This document shows, one piece after another, positions 33,784 through 41,831 of a stretch of 64,000 bases of DNA. Both the position numbers and the translations under genes were made by a program. Source of the stretch: SZUA-186 sp039714155. Lineage in GTDB: Bacteria > Pseudomonadota > Gammaproteobacteria > UBA9214. Within the stretch, counting starts at the first letter, position 1. Every line of letters begins with the position of its first letter. Location: contig JBDLJX010000001.1 in NCBI GenBank assembly GCA_039714155.1, positions 62,001 through 126,000 of the forward strand, written 5' to 3'. The notes below the pieces were generated by a model that worked only from the letters and a program-made list of their open reading frames with translations, had not been told where the DNA came from and searched no databases.

Positions 33784-34785
33784 TCATTTCAGCAACGCAT
33801 CGATCGAGAAGCCCTCTGCCTCAAGGATCTTCTTCAGGCGCTTGAGTGCATCCATCTGGATCTGACGAACACGTTCACGGGTCACCCCGATTTCCCGACC
33901 GACCTGTTCCAGGGTTGACACCGCATGGCCGTGCAGACCAAAGCGGCGTTCGACGACTTCGCGCTGCTTCTCATTCAACTGGTCGAGCCAGTCGTCGATA
34001 CTCGTGTGGACGTTGTCCTCCTGAAGAGATTCAGTCGGGTCCGGCGCCTCCTTGTCCGGAATGGTCTCCAGCAAGGTCTTGCCGGAGTCATTCATGATGT
34101 TGCTGTCAGTCGAGGCAATGCGTTCATTCAGACCCAGCATGCGTTCGACATCCTCGATTGGCTTGTGCAGCAGGTTGGCAATTTCCTCTGCACTGGGTTC
34201 GTGGTCGAGTTGCTGCGCCAGTCCGCGTGCTGCACGCAGGTAGACATTGATTTCCTTGACAACATGGATCGGCAAGCGAATGGTGCGCGTCTGGTTCATG
34301 ATGGCACGTTCGATAGTCTGCCGTATCCACCAGGTCGCATAGGTTGAGAACCGGAAACCACGTTCGGGATCGAACTTTTCTACGGCGCGTATCAGGCCAA
34401 GGTTGCCTTCTTCGATCAAATCCAGAAACGCCAGGCCGCGGTTCATGTAGCGGCGTGCGATCTTGACCACCAGCCGCAGGTTGCTTTCGATCATGCGCTG
34501 GCGCGCACTTTCATCCCCCTGCTGTGCCAGTCGCGAAAAGTACACTTCCTCTTCGGCCGACAGCAGTGGTGATATACCGATCTCGCTCAGGTAGAGACGG
34601 GTGGGGTCATGACTTTCGGAACCGGAGGATGGACGGTTACTGCGGGATGTCGTCGTGGAATTAACGCTGACCGTACGCTTCCCGTCACCCTGCCCTGCGG
34701 AGGTGTCTTGACTGGCTTGACCCGCTTTGGTCACAGCATCTTTCTCACTGTGCGTCGGGTCGGAATCCTCGTGACGCTTGCTCAC
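33784..34785 (-). CDS. rpoS: RNA polymerase sigma factor RpoS
   Basis: The 333-residue sigma-70 family protein has an N-terminal acidic/Ser-Thr linker, region 1.2 (DPTRLYLSEIG), region 2 (FLDLIEEGNLGLIRAVEKFDPERGFRFSTYATWWIRQ) and region 4 (VTRERVRQIQMDALKRLKKIL). The NlpD-RpoS neighbourhood and the size mark it as the stationary-phase sigma rather than RpoD, which is about twice as long. The first codon is GTG 34785. In Escherichia coli the main rpoS promoter lies inside nlpD; that cannot be checked here. Confidence 0.95.
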   Translation of the reverse strand: MSKRHEDSDPTHSEKDAVTKAGQASQDTSAGQGDGKRTVSVNSTTTSRSNRPSSGSESHDPTRLYLSEIGISPLLSAEEEVYFSRLAQQGDESARQRMIESNLRLVVKIARRYMNRGLAFLDLIEEGNLGLIRAVEKFDPERGFRFSTYATWWIRQTIERAIMNQTRTIRLPIHVVKEINVYLRAARGLAQQLDHEPSAEEIANLLHKPIEDVERMLGLNERIASTDSNIMNDSGKTLLETIPDKEAPDPTESLQEDNVHTSIDDWLDQLNEKQREVVERRFGLHGHAVSTLEQVGREIGVTRERVRQIQMDALKRLKKILEAEGFSIDALLK

Positions 34786-34832
34786 TGGCCATCCCGGCTT
34801 GTTATTCAGTGCCAGACTGTCATCGACGGTTT

Positions 34833-35819
34833 TTAGCTCTTTGGCAGATAGCGGAGCGGATTCACCGGCTTGCCGTCCTTGCGTATTTCAAAGTACAGCT
34901 GGGTCCGGTCCGTTCCACTGTTACCCATACGGGCAATGTTCTGCCCTGCCTTGACGTGCTGACCTTCTGCTACCAGCAGTTCGCTGTTGTGACCATAGGC
35001 ACTCAGCAAACTTTCGGTATGTTTTATGATGATAAGCCGGCCATACCCGACAAGTCCACTCCCGGCATACACAACCTTGCCATCGGCTGCCGCTATCACT
35101 GACTGCCCGGTCTTGCCGCCGATATCAATGCCTTTTTGTCCTTCACTGCCGGGGTGAAATCCCTTCAGCAACTGGCCCTTCGTCGGCCATACCCAGCGCC
35201 TGACATTACCCGGCAACTGTTTGTTTGCAGTCGCAACCGGTTGTATTGATGGCACTGCCTTGTTAGCAGATGTTGGGACTGGCGCCGGTTTGGCTGTAGC
35301 AGCCGGTTTCGGAACGGACTTCGCCACCGGCTGGGGTGCCAGCGAAGATGATACCGGCCTGGCACGCAACCGCTGCCCGGTATAAATAGTATAAGGCGAA
35401 TGAATATGGTTCATCGCAGCCAGTTCCCGAAAGCCCAGGCCATGCTGCCAGGCAATCGAGTACAACGTCTCACCACGCCTCACAATATGATAACCGGGGG
35501 TTGTCCGTGGCACTGGCTGATGTGCCCGTGGCACCGGCTGCTGTGCCCGTGACACCGGCTGCTGTGCCCGTGACACCGGCTGCTGTGCCCGTGACACCGG
35601 CTGCTGTGCCCGTGACACCGGCTGCTGTGCCCGTGGCACCGGCTGCTGTTTACGTACCGGGTAGGTTTGCACTGTCGCTGTTTCTGATGAAGTCCGATCT
35701 GCCGGCTTTGCGGTTGTGTGTTTCTGATTCGAGTCACGGCTGCCCACCGGTGCATATACCGGTTGTGAACTGCAACCGGCAAGCAGCAACACCAGTAATG
35801 GCACGCACAGCAATCGCAT
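34833..35819 (-). CDS. nlpD: NlpD-type lipoprotein, LysM plus degenerate M23 peptidase domain
   Basis: The 328-residue lipoprotein (lipobox LLAGC, Cys18) has a Pro/Gln/Arg tandem repeat (about residues 57-105), a LysM domain (YHIVRRGETLYSIA) and a C-terminal M23 domain. The M23 zinc ligands are not intact: KGIDIGG and LYFEIR lack the HxxxD and HxH residues, as in other NlpD proteins. NlpD activates AmiC during septum splitting. GAGG lies nine bases before ATG 35819, the preferred of three nearby ATGs. The rpoS start is 48 bases downstream. Confidence 0.92.
   Translation of the reverse strand: MRLLCVPLLVLLLAGCSSQPVYAPVGSRDSNQKHTTAKPADRTSSETATVQTYPVRKQQPVPRAQQPVSRAQQPVSRAQQPVSRAQQPVSRAQQPVPRAHQPVPRTTPGYHIVRRGETLYSIAWQHGLGFRELAAMNHIHSPYTIYTGQRLRARPVSSSLAPQPVAKSVPKPAATAKPAPVPTSANKAVPSIQPVATANKQLPGNVRRWVWPTKGQLLKGFHPGSEGQKGIDIGGKTGQSVIAAADGKVVYAGSGLVGYGRLIIIKHTESLLSAYGHNSELLVAEGQHVKAGQNIARMGNSGTDRTQLYFEIRKDGKPVNPLRYLPKS
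35502..35650. repeat. 21-bp tandem repeat inside nlpD
   Basis: Seven units of 21 bp encode QQPVPRA or QQPVSRA (the last is HQPVPRT) near the NlpD N-terminus. The centre units are nearly identical. The length keeps the reading frame, so unit number can change without disrupting NlpD. Confidence 0.9.
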
Positions 35820-35830
35820 CGACATCATCC

Positions 35831-36409
35831 TCACCGACTGAAATACAGGTAAGCCAGGACACTGGCGACGACCAGCGCCCAGCCAATGCGTTCGACATAC
35901 ACGCGCAGTGCCGCTTCCATTTTCGGGCCACCCCAGGCCAGCAGGCTGGCAACCAGGAAGAAGCGTCCGCCACGACCGATCAGTGAGCCGATGACGAACA
36001 GCGGCAGGCTCATGCCAAGCGAACCGGCAGCAATGGTAAACACCTTGTAGGGAATTGGCGAGAAGCCGGCAATCAGAATTGCCCAGAAGCCCCACTCCTC
36101 GAACCAGACCTTGGCCTTCAGATAGGCCTCCATGTACCCGGCATGTTCCAGCCATGGCGCAATGGCCTCGATAGCAAAATAGCCGATCAGGTAACCGAAC
36201 AGGCCACCGACGACCGAGGCCAGCGTGGTTAACAGTGCATACGCGGTGGCACGCTCCGGCCGCGCCATGCTCATCGGCGCCAGCATGACATCGGGGGGCA
36301 CCGGGAAGAACGAAGACTCGGCGAAACTCAGACCACCGAGATACCACGCTGCATGGCGGTGGCGCGCCCAGATCATGCAGCGGTCATACAGGGCAGTAAA
36401 TATTGTCAT
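35831..36409 (-). CDS. yqaA: YqaA-type SNARE-associated/DedA-like membrane protein
   Basis: The 192-residue protein has four or five membrane helices and the family core GGLSFAESSFFPVPPDVMLAPM, then AGFSPIPYKVFTIAAG and GRGGRFFLVASLLAWGGPKM. This is the YqaA branch of the VTT/DedA superfamily, which contains putative membrane transport or lipid-scrambling proteins. Its position between pcm and nlpD in the surE-rpoS cluster is seen in several gammaproteobacteria. Its start codon shares a base with the pcm stop; the nlpD start lies 12 bases beyond its own stop. Confidence 0.9.
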   Translation of the reverse strand: MTIFTALYDRCMIWARHRHAAWYLGGLSFAESSFFPVPPDVMLAPMSMARPERATAYALLTTLASVVGGLFGYLIGYFAIEAIAPWLEHAGYMEAYLKAKVWFEEWGFWAILIAGFSPIPYKVFTIAAGSLGMSLPLFVIGSLIGRGGRFFLVASLLAWGGPKMEAALRVYVERIGWALVVASVLAYLYFSR

Positions 36410-37056
36410 CAGGCCTGCCCCTTCAGCAACGGCACAAACACCACCGCCTCACGGTCTTGCGCCTCGAATTCATCACCATGGCGGGTAACGAGTTTCAGTA
36501 CCTGGTGGTCACGCCCGCCAACCGGGATCACCAGCCGGCCGCCCGGCGCCAGTTGCTGCAACAACTCCTCCGGGATGATGTCCGCCGCGGCAGTAACGAT
36601 AATCGCATCATAGGGCGCGAATTCAGGCAGACCGACAGTACCGTCGCTGTAGGAAGCACGCACGTTGCGCAGTCCCAGCTGGCGGAAGCGCTGCCGCGCC
36701 TGGCTTGCCAGCGGTGCGATGCGCTCGACCGTATAGACCTTGTCGACCAGTTGCGCCAGTATCGCCGCCTGGTAACCGGAACCGGTGCCGACTTCGAGGA
36801 CCTTTTTCGGGGCATTGGCAACCACCAGGTCGGTCATGGCAGCCACAATGTATGGTTGTGAAATCGTCTGGTTGTAGCCAATGGGTAAAGCGGTGTCTTC
36901 ATAGGCGCGGCTCGACAATGCCTCGTCGACAAACAGGTGCCGCGGCGTATTGCGTATGACATCAAGCACGGCCCCGTTTTGAATACCTTCACTGCGCAGG
37001 CGTTCGACCAACCGGTCACGCGTCCGCTGCGAGGTCATACCGATGCCACGTACCAT
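36409..37056 (-). CDS. pcm: Protein-L-isoaspartate O-methyltransferase
   Basis: The 215-residue enzyme methylates isoaspartyl residues of damaged proteins as a first step in repair. It has the SAM site VLEVGTGSGYQAAIL, LPIGYNQTISQPYIVA upstream and the C-terminal APGGRLVIPVGG. The neighbours surE (upstream), nlpD and rpoS are the standard cluster. ATG 37056 (MVRGIGMTSQRTRDRL) fits relatives; a TTG at 37065 and an ATG at 37038 are also in frame. Confidence 0.94.
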   Translation of the reverse strand: MVRGIGMTSQRTRDRLVERLRSEGIQNGAVLDVIRNTPRHLFVDEALSSRAYEDTALPIGYNQTISQPYIVAAMTDLVVANAPKKVLEVGTGSGYQAAILAQLVDKVYTVERIAPLASQARQRFRQLGLRNVRASYSDGTVGLPEFAPYDAIIVTAAADIIPEELLQQLAPGGRLVIPVGGRDHQVLKLVTRHGDEFEAQDREAVVFVPLLKGQA

Positions 37057-37095
37057 CGAATTCAAGGTTTTGGCCCTTCTCTCATTGTTTACTCT

Positions 37096-37207
37096 GTAGC
37101 CCGGATGGAGCGTAACGGAATCCGGGGATGAATATGGATTTCCCCGGGTTCCGGCCCCCGGCTTACCCGCTGCCGTGGCAGGTTCTCCGAGCCTGCGCCC
37201 GGGCTAC
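37096..37207. repeat. GTAGCCCGGATG intergenic repeat, copy 3
   Basis: The 112-bp element begins GTAGCCCGGATGGAGCG and ends GCCCGGGCTAC, with internal pairs AATCCGGGG/CCCCGGGTT. It occupies the gap between surE and pcm, which usually overlap or sit close together. Confidence 0.75.
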
Positions 37208-37231
37208 TACTACTGCCTAATGCCTGCATAA

Positions 37232-37975
37232 TCATTCATCCAGCCAGCTACCCACCTGTTCCAGTGCTGTATAGCGGGTCAGATCGACATCCAGCGGCGT
37301 CACCGAGACATAGCCGCTACGCACGGCATGAAAATCGGTACCCGGGCCGGCATCCTGTTCGGATCCGGCTGGTCCAACCCAGTACACCGGTCGGCCACGC
37401 GGATCTTCCATTGGCACTACCGGTTCGGACTTGTGCCGATGGCCGAGGCGGGTGGCCTGCATGCCCTTGAGCGCATCTGCCGGCACGTCCGGCACATTAA
37501 CATTCAGAATGGTATCCACCGGCAGTGAGCCGGGCTTCAGGCGCTGCACCAGTTCGAGCGCAACCCCGGCGGCCGTGTCGTAATGGCTCGGCTTGTCAGT
37601 CACCAGTGACACGGCAATGGCCGGCAAGCCAAGGAAACGCCCTTCCATCGCAGCAGCAACAGTACCGGAGTACAGTACATCATCACCGAGATTGGCGCCG
37701 GAATTAATGCCGGCGATCACCATATCCGGCTCTTCATCCAGTAAGCCGGTAATCGCGAGGTGTACACAATCGGTCGGTGTACCGTCGACACAGGTCACGC
37801 CATCCTCCATCTGCCGCGCCCGTATGGGGGTATCCAGGGTCAGCGAGTTGCTCGCCCCGCTACGGTCACGATCGGGCGCAACCACGGTAACCGTGGCGAT
37901 TCCGGCCAGTGTGCGGGCAAGCGCCCGGATACCCGGCGCCTGATAACCATCGTCATTACTGATCAGGATATGCAT
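37232..37975 (-). CDS. surE: 5'/3'-nucleotidase SurE
   Basis: The 247-residue enzyme dephosphorylates nucleoside monophosphates and exopolyphosphate. The N-terminus MHILISNDDGYQAPG carries the metal-binding NDD; later segments are GAPDRDRSGASNSLT-like sequence, VDGTPTDCV and GINSGANLGDDVLYSGTVAAAMEG. ATG 37975 gives the usual family start; a TTG four codons upstream is in frame. Confidence 0.95.
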   Translation of the reverse strand: MHILISNDDGYQAPGIRALARTLAGIATVTVVAPDRDRSGASNSLTLDTPIRARQMEDGVTCVDGTPTDCVHLAITGLLDEEPDMVIAGINSGANLGDDVLYSGTVAAAMEGRFLGLPAIAVSLVTDKPSHYDTAAGVALELVQRLKPGSLPVDTILNVNVPDVPADALKGMQATRLGHRHKSEPVVPMEDPRGRPVYWVGPAGSEQDAGPGTDFHAVRSGYVSVTPLDVDLTRYTALEQVGSWLDE

Positions 37976-38131
37976 GATAACCAACAATTATTTCAAGGCA
38001 GGCATCCTATTATACGGGGTCCGGGAAGACAAAATACCCTGACTGCATCGCTTGCACGGCCGGGGCAATCCGGTTAGCTTGCAGACACGAATACCAGCCT
38101 GTTGCTGTGCACAATCACACCATATTGACTG

Positions 38132-38677
38132 ATGGCCAAATCCCGCAAACCCGACCCTGACGACATTGAACTGTTCCGCCGCAGTGTCGGGCAGGTCAGA
38201 AAGGTCAATAACGATCGTGTCCAGCATCGGCAACAGCGGCCGGCACCACGACCACGGCTGATGACCGATGATGAAATCCCCCTGGCAGACCCCGGATTCC
38301 CGGAAGCCCCGGGTGGCCTCGATGTGAGCGCCGACGACAGCCTGTTTTTTGCCCGTTCAGGATTACAGAACCGGCTACTGCAACGCCTGCGGCGCAGCCA
38401 GTTGCCGGTCGGCGCCGAACTCGACATGCATGGCATGACCATCCCGGTTGCCCGGAACGAGATCGCACGTTTCATTGCACACTGTTGCGACCGGCACATC
38501 CGCTGCGCACGCATTATTCATGGCAAGGGCTATGGTTCCAGGGCCGATGCACCAGTCCTGAAGAACCGGCTGAATAACTGGCTGCGACAACACCACGACG
38601 TGCTGGCATTCACCTCAACACCACGGGACGCCGGTGGTACCGGCGCTATCTACGTACTGTTGCGGTCACGGCGGTAA
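38132..38677 (+). CDS. Smr (small MutS-related) domain endonuclease-like protein
   Basis: The 181-residue protein has an N-terminal basic region and a C-terminal Smr domain (about 98-178). The motifs are LDMHGMTIPVARNEI, IIHGKGYGS and GGTGAIYVLLR. In SmrB-type proteins the DxH and HGxG motifs bind and cleave mRNA at stalled or collided ribosomes; whether this protein does so is inferred from similarity. It is divergent from surE with 156 bases between, and stands alone. Confidence 0.9.
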   Translation: MAKSRKPDPDDIELFRRSVGQVRKVNNDRVQHRQQRPAPRPRLMTDDEIPLADPGFPEAPGGLDVSADDSLFFARSGLQNRLLQRLRRSQLPVGAELDMHGMTIPVARNEIARFIAHCCDRHIRCARIIHGKGYGSRADAPVLKNRLNNWLRQHHDVLAFTSTPRDAGGTGAIYVLLRSRR

Positions 38678-38727
38678 GACGGCTGCGAATTCATTCTCGA
38701 TTTACACCGGCCGGGCACCTGAATGCC

Positions 38728-38798
38728 TGATCGCGACTGAAATCGCTTTCTACGAGAAAGTCATAAAACCGCCGCAGGAGCGGCTTCAGCTGCGATCA
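38728..38798. repeat. REP-type repeat pair (GATCGCGACTGAA / GGAGCGGCTTCAG family)
   Basis: TGATCGCGACTGAAATCGCTTTCTAC and, 22 bases on, GCAGGAGCGGCTTCAGCTGCGATCA form an imperfect palindrome. The sequences match the ends of the REP at 6161-6230, with a further copy at 38961-38982. It lies in the smr-truD gap. Confidence 0.7.
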
Positions 38799-38838
38799 GA
38801 ACTATGGATGTCCGGCGGCATTTCCAGAGAAAGCAAGT

Positions 38839-38940
38839 CAGCCGACAGGGGTTCATCCGTGGGTGTCGGCAGCAGGGACGCTGCCGTCAAGCCTACAGGG
38901 ACGTATTTACGGCGTCCCACGGATGAGCCCCTGTCGGCTG
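38839..38940. repeat. 100-bp intergenic element with inverted ends, copy A
   Basis: AGCCGACAGGGG and CATCCGTGGG at the left pair with CCCACGGATG and CCCCTGTCGGCT at the right. The centre, GTCGGCAGCAGGGACGCTGCCG then CAGGGACG...GGCGTCCC, is almost identical to the copy at 43401-43496. Both copies are followed by CCAATGAAC. No coding capacity is seen. Confidence 0.75.
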
Positions 38941-38960
38941 GCCAATGAACTCATTGGTAA

Positions 38961-38982
38961 TCGCGGCTGAAGCCGCTCCTAC
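38961..38982. repeat. REP-type half element
   Basis: TCGCGGCTGAAGCCGCTCCTAC is the right half of the GTAGGAGCG REP family and lies just before the truD 3' end. The whole 38678-38996 gap is made of repeats. Confidence 0.65.
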
Positions 38983-38996
38983 AGAAAATTGTCGGG

Positions 38997-40055
38997 TTAC
39001 GGCACTGATCTAATCAGCTCCCGCAACACGCTGGTTGCATAACAGCCGGCTGGTAAGGTGAATTCCAGTTGCAGGGTATGCTGTTCCGGCCATGACCAGG
39101 TCATGTTTGCCGGCACAACCCGCAAGGCACGGCGCTCCTGTTTCAGCCCCGCGGCTTCGAGGCCCTGTTGCCAGTCCGTAAACGGCGCCAGACAGTCTGC
39201 TTCCAGTTGCCGGCAGTCCGCGACTACCGGACTCTCACCCTTGCCATGCATTGGCCCGGTGGGATTGATATCGTGCGTCTGCAAGCGCTGCTGCAAATCT
39301 GCATCAATAACCTCGGCAATAAAGAAACTGTGACTGCCTGACAATTGCACTGCCTCGCCCGGTAACAGCTGGTTCCAGCTACCGGCAGCCACGCGGTGCG
39401 CCAGTACCCGGTTAAACAGGAACGCCCGCGCCGCTGACAATGCCAGGCCGCGCTGCTGCCGTGACAGGCGTCGACCGGTGCCGGCAAACAGCCGGTCAGC
39501 CGTGTCGAGGTTACTGCCACCCCGGCCAAAACGCTGTTCACCGAAGTAACCGGGCACACCCGCGCGAGCTACCTGCTGCAGGCGGGTCATCAGCAAGTCC
39601 GTGTCACCGTCAATATCACGCACCCGGATACGAAACGCGTTACCTCGCAGAGCACCCCGGCGCAGCTTGCGGGTATGGCGGACATGACGCACACAGCTGA
39701 GGTCTTCGCTGTCCAGCGCAGGCCAGTCGGGTTCCTTGCTACCCGGCAGATGCACCGAGAACCACTGTTCTGTCAGCGCATGGCGGTCTTTCATGCCGGC
39801 AAAGCTGACGTTACGCAGCGATACATCGGCGAGTTGTGCCAGCCGCCCGGCGACCGCAACAGTATTCAGCCCGCGCTTGCGTATCAGCAACCAGACATGC
39901 TCACCCTCGCCCGTCGGTTCGACCAGCGGCAGTTCGGTAACCTGAAAATCCTCCGCCAGACTGCGCAAGTGACCACGTACCGGCGGCCCACCATGCGCGC
40001 AGGCAAGGCCGGCAATGGCATGGTCCAGTGAATACACCGATGAGCTAGCCCGCAT
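38997..40055 (-). CDS. truD: tRNA pseudouridine(13) synthase TruD
   Basis: The 352-residue enzyme makes pseudouridine 13 in tRNA-Glu. The catalytic Asp lies in FAGMKDRHALTEQWFS; other family segments are LRRGALRGNAFRIRVR and GVPGYFGEQRFGRGG (most relatives have NYFGEQRFG). The ATG follows the ispF stop directly with no gap, so translation is probably coupled. It is the last gene of the long dnaE-to-truD minus-strand array. Confidence 0.94.
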   Translation of the reverse strand: MRASSSVYSLDHAIAGLACAHGGPPVRGHLRSLAEDFQVTELPLVEPTGEGEHVWLLIRKRGLNTVAVAGRLAQLADVSLRNVSFAGMKDRHALTEQWFSVHLPGSKEPDWPALDSEDLSCVRHVRHTRKLRRGALRGNAFRIRVRDIDGDTDLLMTRLQQVARAGVPGYFGEQRFGRGGSNLDTADRLFAGTGRRLSRQQRGLALSAARAFLFNRVLAHRVAAGSWNQLLPGEAVQLSGSHSFFIAEVIDADLQQRLQTHDINPTGPMHGKGESPVVADCRQLEADCLAPFTDWQQGLEAAGLKQERRALRVVPANMTWSWPEQHTLQLEFTLPAGCYATSVLRELIRSVP

Positions 40056-40529
40056 TCAGGCTTCAATCAGCACAACCGCAAACGCCACAATCCCTTCACC
40101 ACGTCCGGTAAAGCCCATCTGCTCGGTCGTGGTGGCCTTGACGCTGACATGCTCAACCGTGAGACCGAGATCGGCAGCGATATTGGCGCACATCGCCGGG
40201 ATGTGCGTAGCAAGACGCGGCGTCTCCGCGACAACGGTAATGTCGGTATTGACGGGTTGATAGCCGGCCTCACTGACAAGCCCGACAGTGTGTTGCAGCA
40301 GGATGCGGCTGTCGATGTCCTTGTAGGCAGGATCATCCGGCGGGAAGCGCAGGCCGATATCGCCAAGTGCGGCGGCACCCAGCAAGGCGTCACACAAGGC
40401 GTGCAACACGACGTCGCCATCAGAGTGCGCTGCAAGTCCCTGGTCATGCGGAATTTCCACACCACCCAGCACCAGCCGGCCACCCGATTTGAAGGCATGG
40501 GCATCAACACCCTGTCCGATACGAATCAT
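40056..40529 (-). CDS. ispF: 2-C-methyl-D-erythritol 2,4-cyclodiphosphate synthase
   Basis: The 157-residue enzyme closes the cyclic diphosphate ring in the MEP isoprenoid pathway. It has the metal-binding start MIRIGQGVDAHAF, HSDGDVVLHALCDALLGA in the middle and the C-terminal TTEQMGFTGRGEGIVAFAVVL. It overlaps ispD by four bases (ATGA type). dxr, another MEP-pathway gene, lies at 61789-62991. Confidence 0.96.
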   Translation of the reverse strand: MIRIGQGVDAHAFKSGGRLVLGGVEIPHDQGLAAHSDGDVVLHALCDALLGAAALGDIGLRFPPDDPAYKDIDSRILLQHTVGLVSEAGYQPVNTDITVVAETPRLATHIPAMCANIAADLGLTVEHVSVKATTTEQMGFTGRGEGIVAFAVVLIEA

Positions 40530-41251
40530 GTGTCACGATTCTCCAGATAATGCGCCGCCAGTGCCAGGTCGGAAGCCACGGTAATCTTGATATTGTCTCG
40601 ATGCCCCTCGACCATGCGCGGCGTGTAGCCGGCCGCCTCCATGGCGGAGGCCTCGTCTGTCAGGCTGATGCCGGCAGCGATACCCTGCTGCAACGCCGCG
40701 CGCAGTTGGCCGAGTCGGAACAGTTGCGGGGTCAGGGCATGCCACAGCCCCTGCCGATCGACGGTTGCCGTCACCCCGCCAGTGGCAGCAACCCGCTTCA
40801 TGGTGTCACAGACCGGTACACCAAGCAGGCCGCCATCCGTAGCGGCTACCAGCGTATCGATCAGCACGTCGATGTCAGCCGGACGAACACAGGGCCGCGC
40901 CGCATCGTGCACCAGCACCCAGTCATCGTCACCGGCATGCCCGGACAGGTATGTCAACGCATGCAGTACCGAGTGACAACGCTGCTCGCCACCGGCCACC
41001 TGCTCCAGCCGCTTGCCAGTGAACGTATCAGCCACGACAGGCCAGGCGCTGTCAGCATCGGCGATGGCTACCACAACACCGGTAATGCGTTCGACCGAAA
41101 ACAATGCCGCAAGCGTGTGTTCAAGTACGGTCTTGCCGGCGAGCGGCAGGTATTGCTTGGGGGTGGCTGACTGCATGCGAGCGCCACTGCCGGCCGCCGG
41201 GACCACGGCCCAGACCATCGGCTGGTTATTATGGGTAGATGCGTTTGACAC
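40526..41251 (-). CDS. ispD: 2-C-methyl-D-erythritol 4-phosphate cytidylyltransferase
   Basis: The 241-residue enzyme makes CDP-ME in the MEP pathway. It has the nucleotide-binding start AVVPAAGSGARMQSATPKQYLPL, VLVHDAARPCVRPADIDVLI and the C-terminal ASDLALAAHYL. The frame begins at GTG 41251; ATG 41218 (MVWAVVPAAG) is nearer the conserved core, and neither has a clear ribosome binding site. ftsB, 20 bases upstream, is the usual partner. Confidence 0.95.
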   Translation of the reverse strand: MSNASTHNNQPMVWAVVPAAGSGARMQSATPKQYLPLAGKTVLEHTLAALFSVERITGVVVAIADADSAWPVVADTFTGKRLEQVAGGEQRCHSVLHALTYLSGHAGDDDWVLVHDAARPCVRPADIDVLIDTLVAATDGGLLGVPVCDTMKRVAATGGVTATVDRQGLWHALTPQLFRLGQLRAALQQGIAAGISLTDEASAMEAAGYTPRMVEGHRDNIKITVASDLALAAHYLENRDT

Positions 41252-41271
41252 GACAGAGGAAGGTGTGGCAG

Positions 41272-41541
41272 CTATTCAACCACCTGGTAGAAAACCTCAC
41301 CTTCCTTGACCATGCCCAGGTCCTCACGCGCATGTTCCTCGACGGCATCAAGGCCCTGTTTGAGATCCAGCACCTCGGCATTCAGGGCCGCGTTGCGTTC
41401 TCGCAGGCGCTCATTCTCCTCGCGCTGCACCTCCACGTTCTGGTACTGGTCCCAGAGATCCAGCAGGCCGCCATCGCCAAGCCACAGGGTCAATTGCAGC
41501 ACCAGCAGCAGCAGCAACAGTCCGAGGAACAGGTTCTTCAT
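41272..41541 (-). CDS. ftsB: Cell division protein FtsB
   Basis: The 89-residue bitopic protein has one N-terminal membrane helix (LFLGLLLLLLVLQLTLWLG, about 3-21) and a leucine-zipper coiled coil (about 30-70). It forms the FtsQLB complex, which licenses septal peptidoglycan synthesis. Location between eno and ispD is conserved in gammaproteobacteria, but here eno is almost 500 bases away because of repeat insertions. Confidence 0.93.
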   Translation of the reverse strand: MKNLFLGLLLLLLVLQLTLWLGDGGLLDLWDQYQNVEVQREENERLRERNAALNAEVLDLKQGLDAVEEHAREDLGMVKEGEVFYQVVE

Positions 41542-41542
41542 G

Positions 41543-41812
41543 CTAGTGTGGTGTAACGGATAACGTGTACGTATCAGCGAGACGAGAAGCCGTTAGCTGC
41601 AAGGCGCGTCTCGCAGGGAATGGCGTGCCCTTTACAAGAGACGCAACACCGCAGATGACGGCTTCTCGTCTCGCCCGAAGGGAGGCCCACAAATGACCCA
41701 ATACTGCGTTGCAGCCTTTGTTAAGGGAATAGCCATTAACTGCAGGCTGCGCCTTGTCCTGGGTCATTTGTGGGCCTCTGATATGTGCACGTTATCCGTT
41801 ACACCGCACTAG
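41543..41812. mobile_element. 270-bp MITE-like element with 35-bp inverted ends and two inner hairpins
   Basis: The ends (41543-41577 and 41778-41812) are 35-bp inverted repeats with three mismatches. Between them lie two independent hairpins: 41577-41600 with 41651-41674 (24 bp, imperfect) and 41683-41700 with 41760-41777 (18 bp, perfect), the second also holding an inner GCAGCCT/AGGCTGC pair. The transcript would fold as a three-way junction. No transposase or believable ORF is inside. It sits directly upstream of ftsB in the eno-ftsB gap. Confidence 0.8.
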
Positions 41813-41831
41813 TGCCCGCCCCGGCAGTCAA

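Noticed and set aside
35500..35655. Regular 21-bp repeats resembling a CRISPR array
   Set aside because: Units are directly adjacent without unique spacers and encode an in-frame heptapeptide in NlpD.
35829..36347. N-terminal extension of the nlpD frame
   Set aside because: The extension runs through yqaA in another frame, and a lipoprotein signal with a ribosome binding site begins at 35819.
41543..41767. Minus-strand 74-codon frame upstream of ftsB
   Set aside because: It lies wholly in the nested palindromic element and its translation follows the hairpin arms, so it is not a gene.
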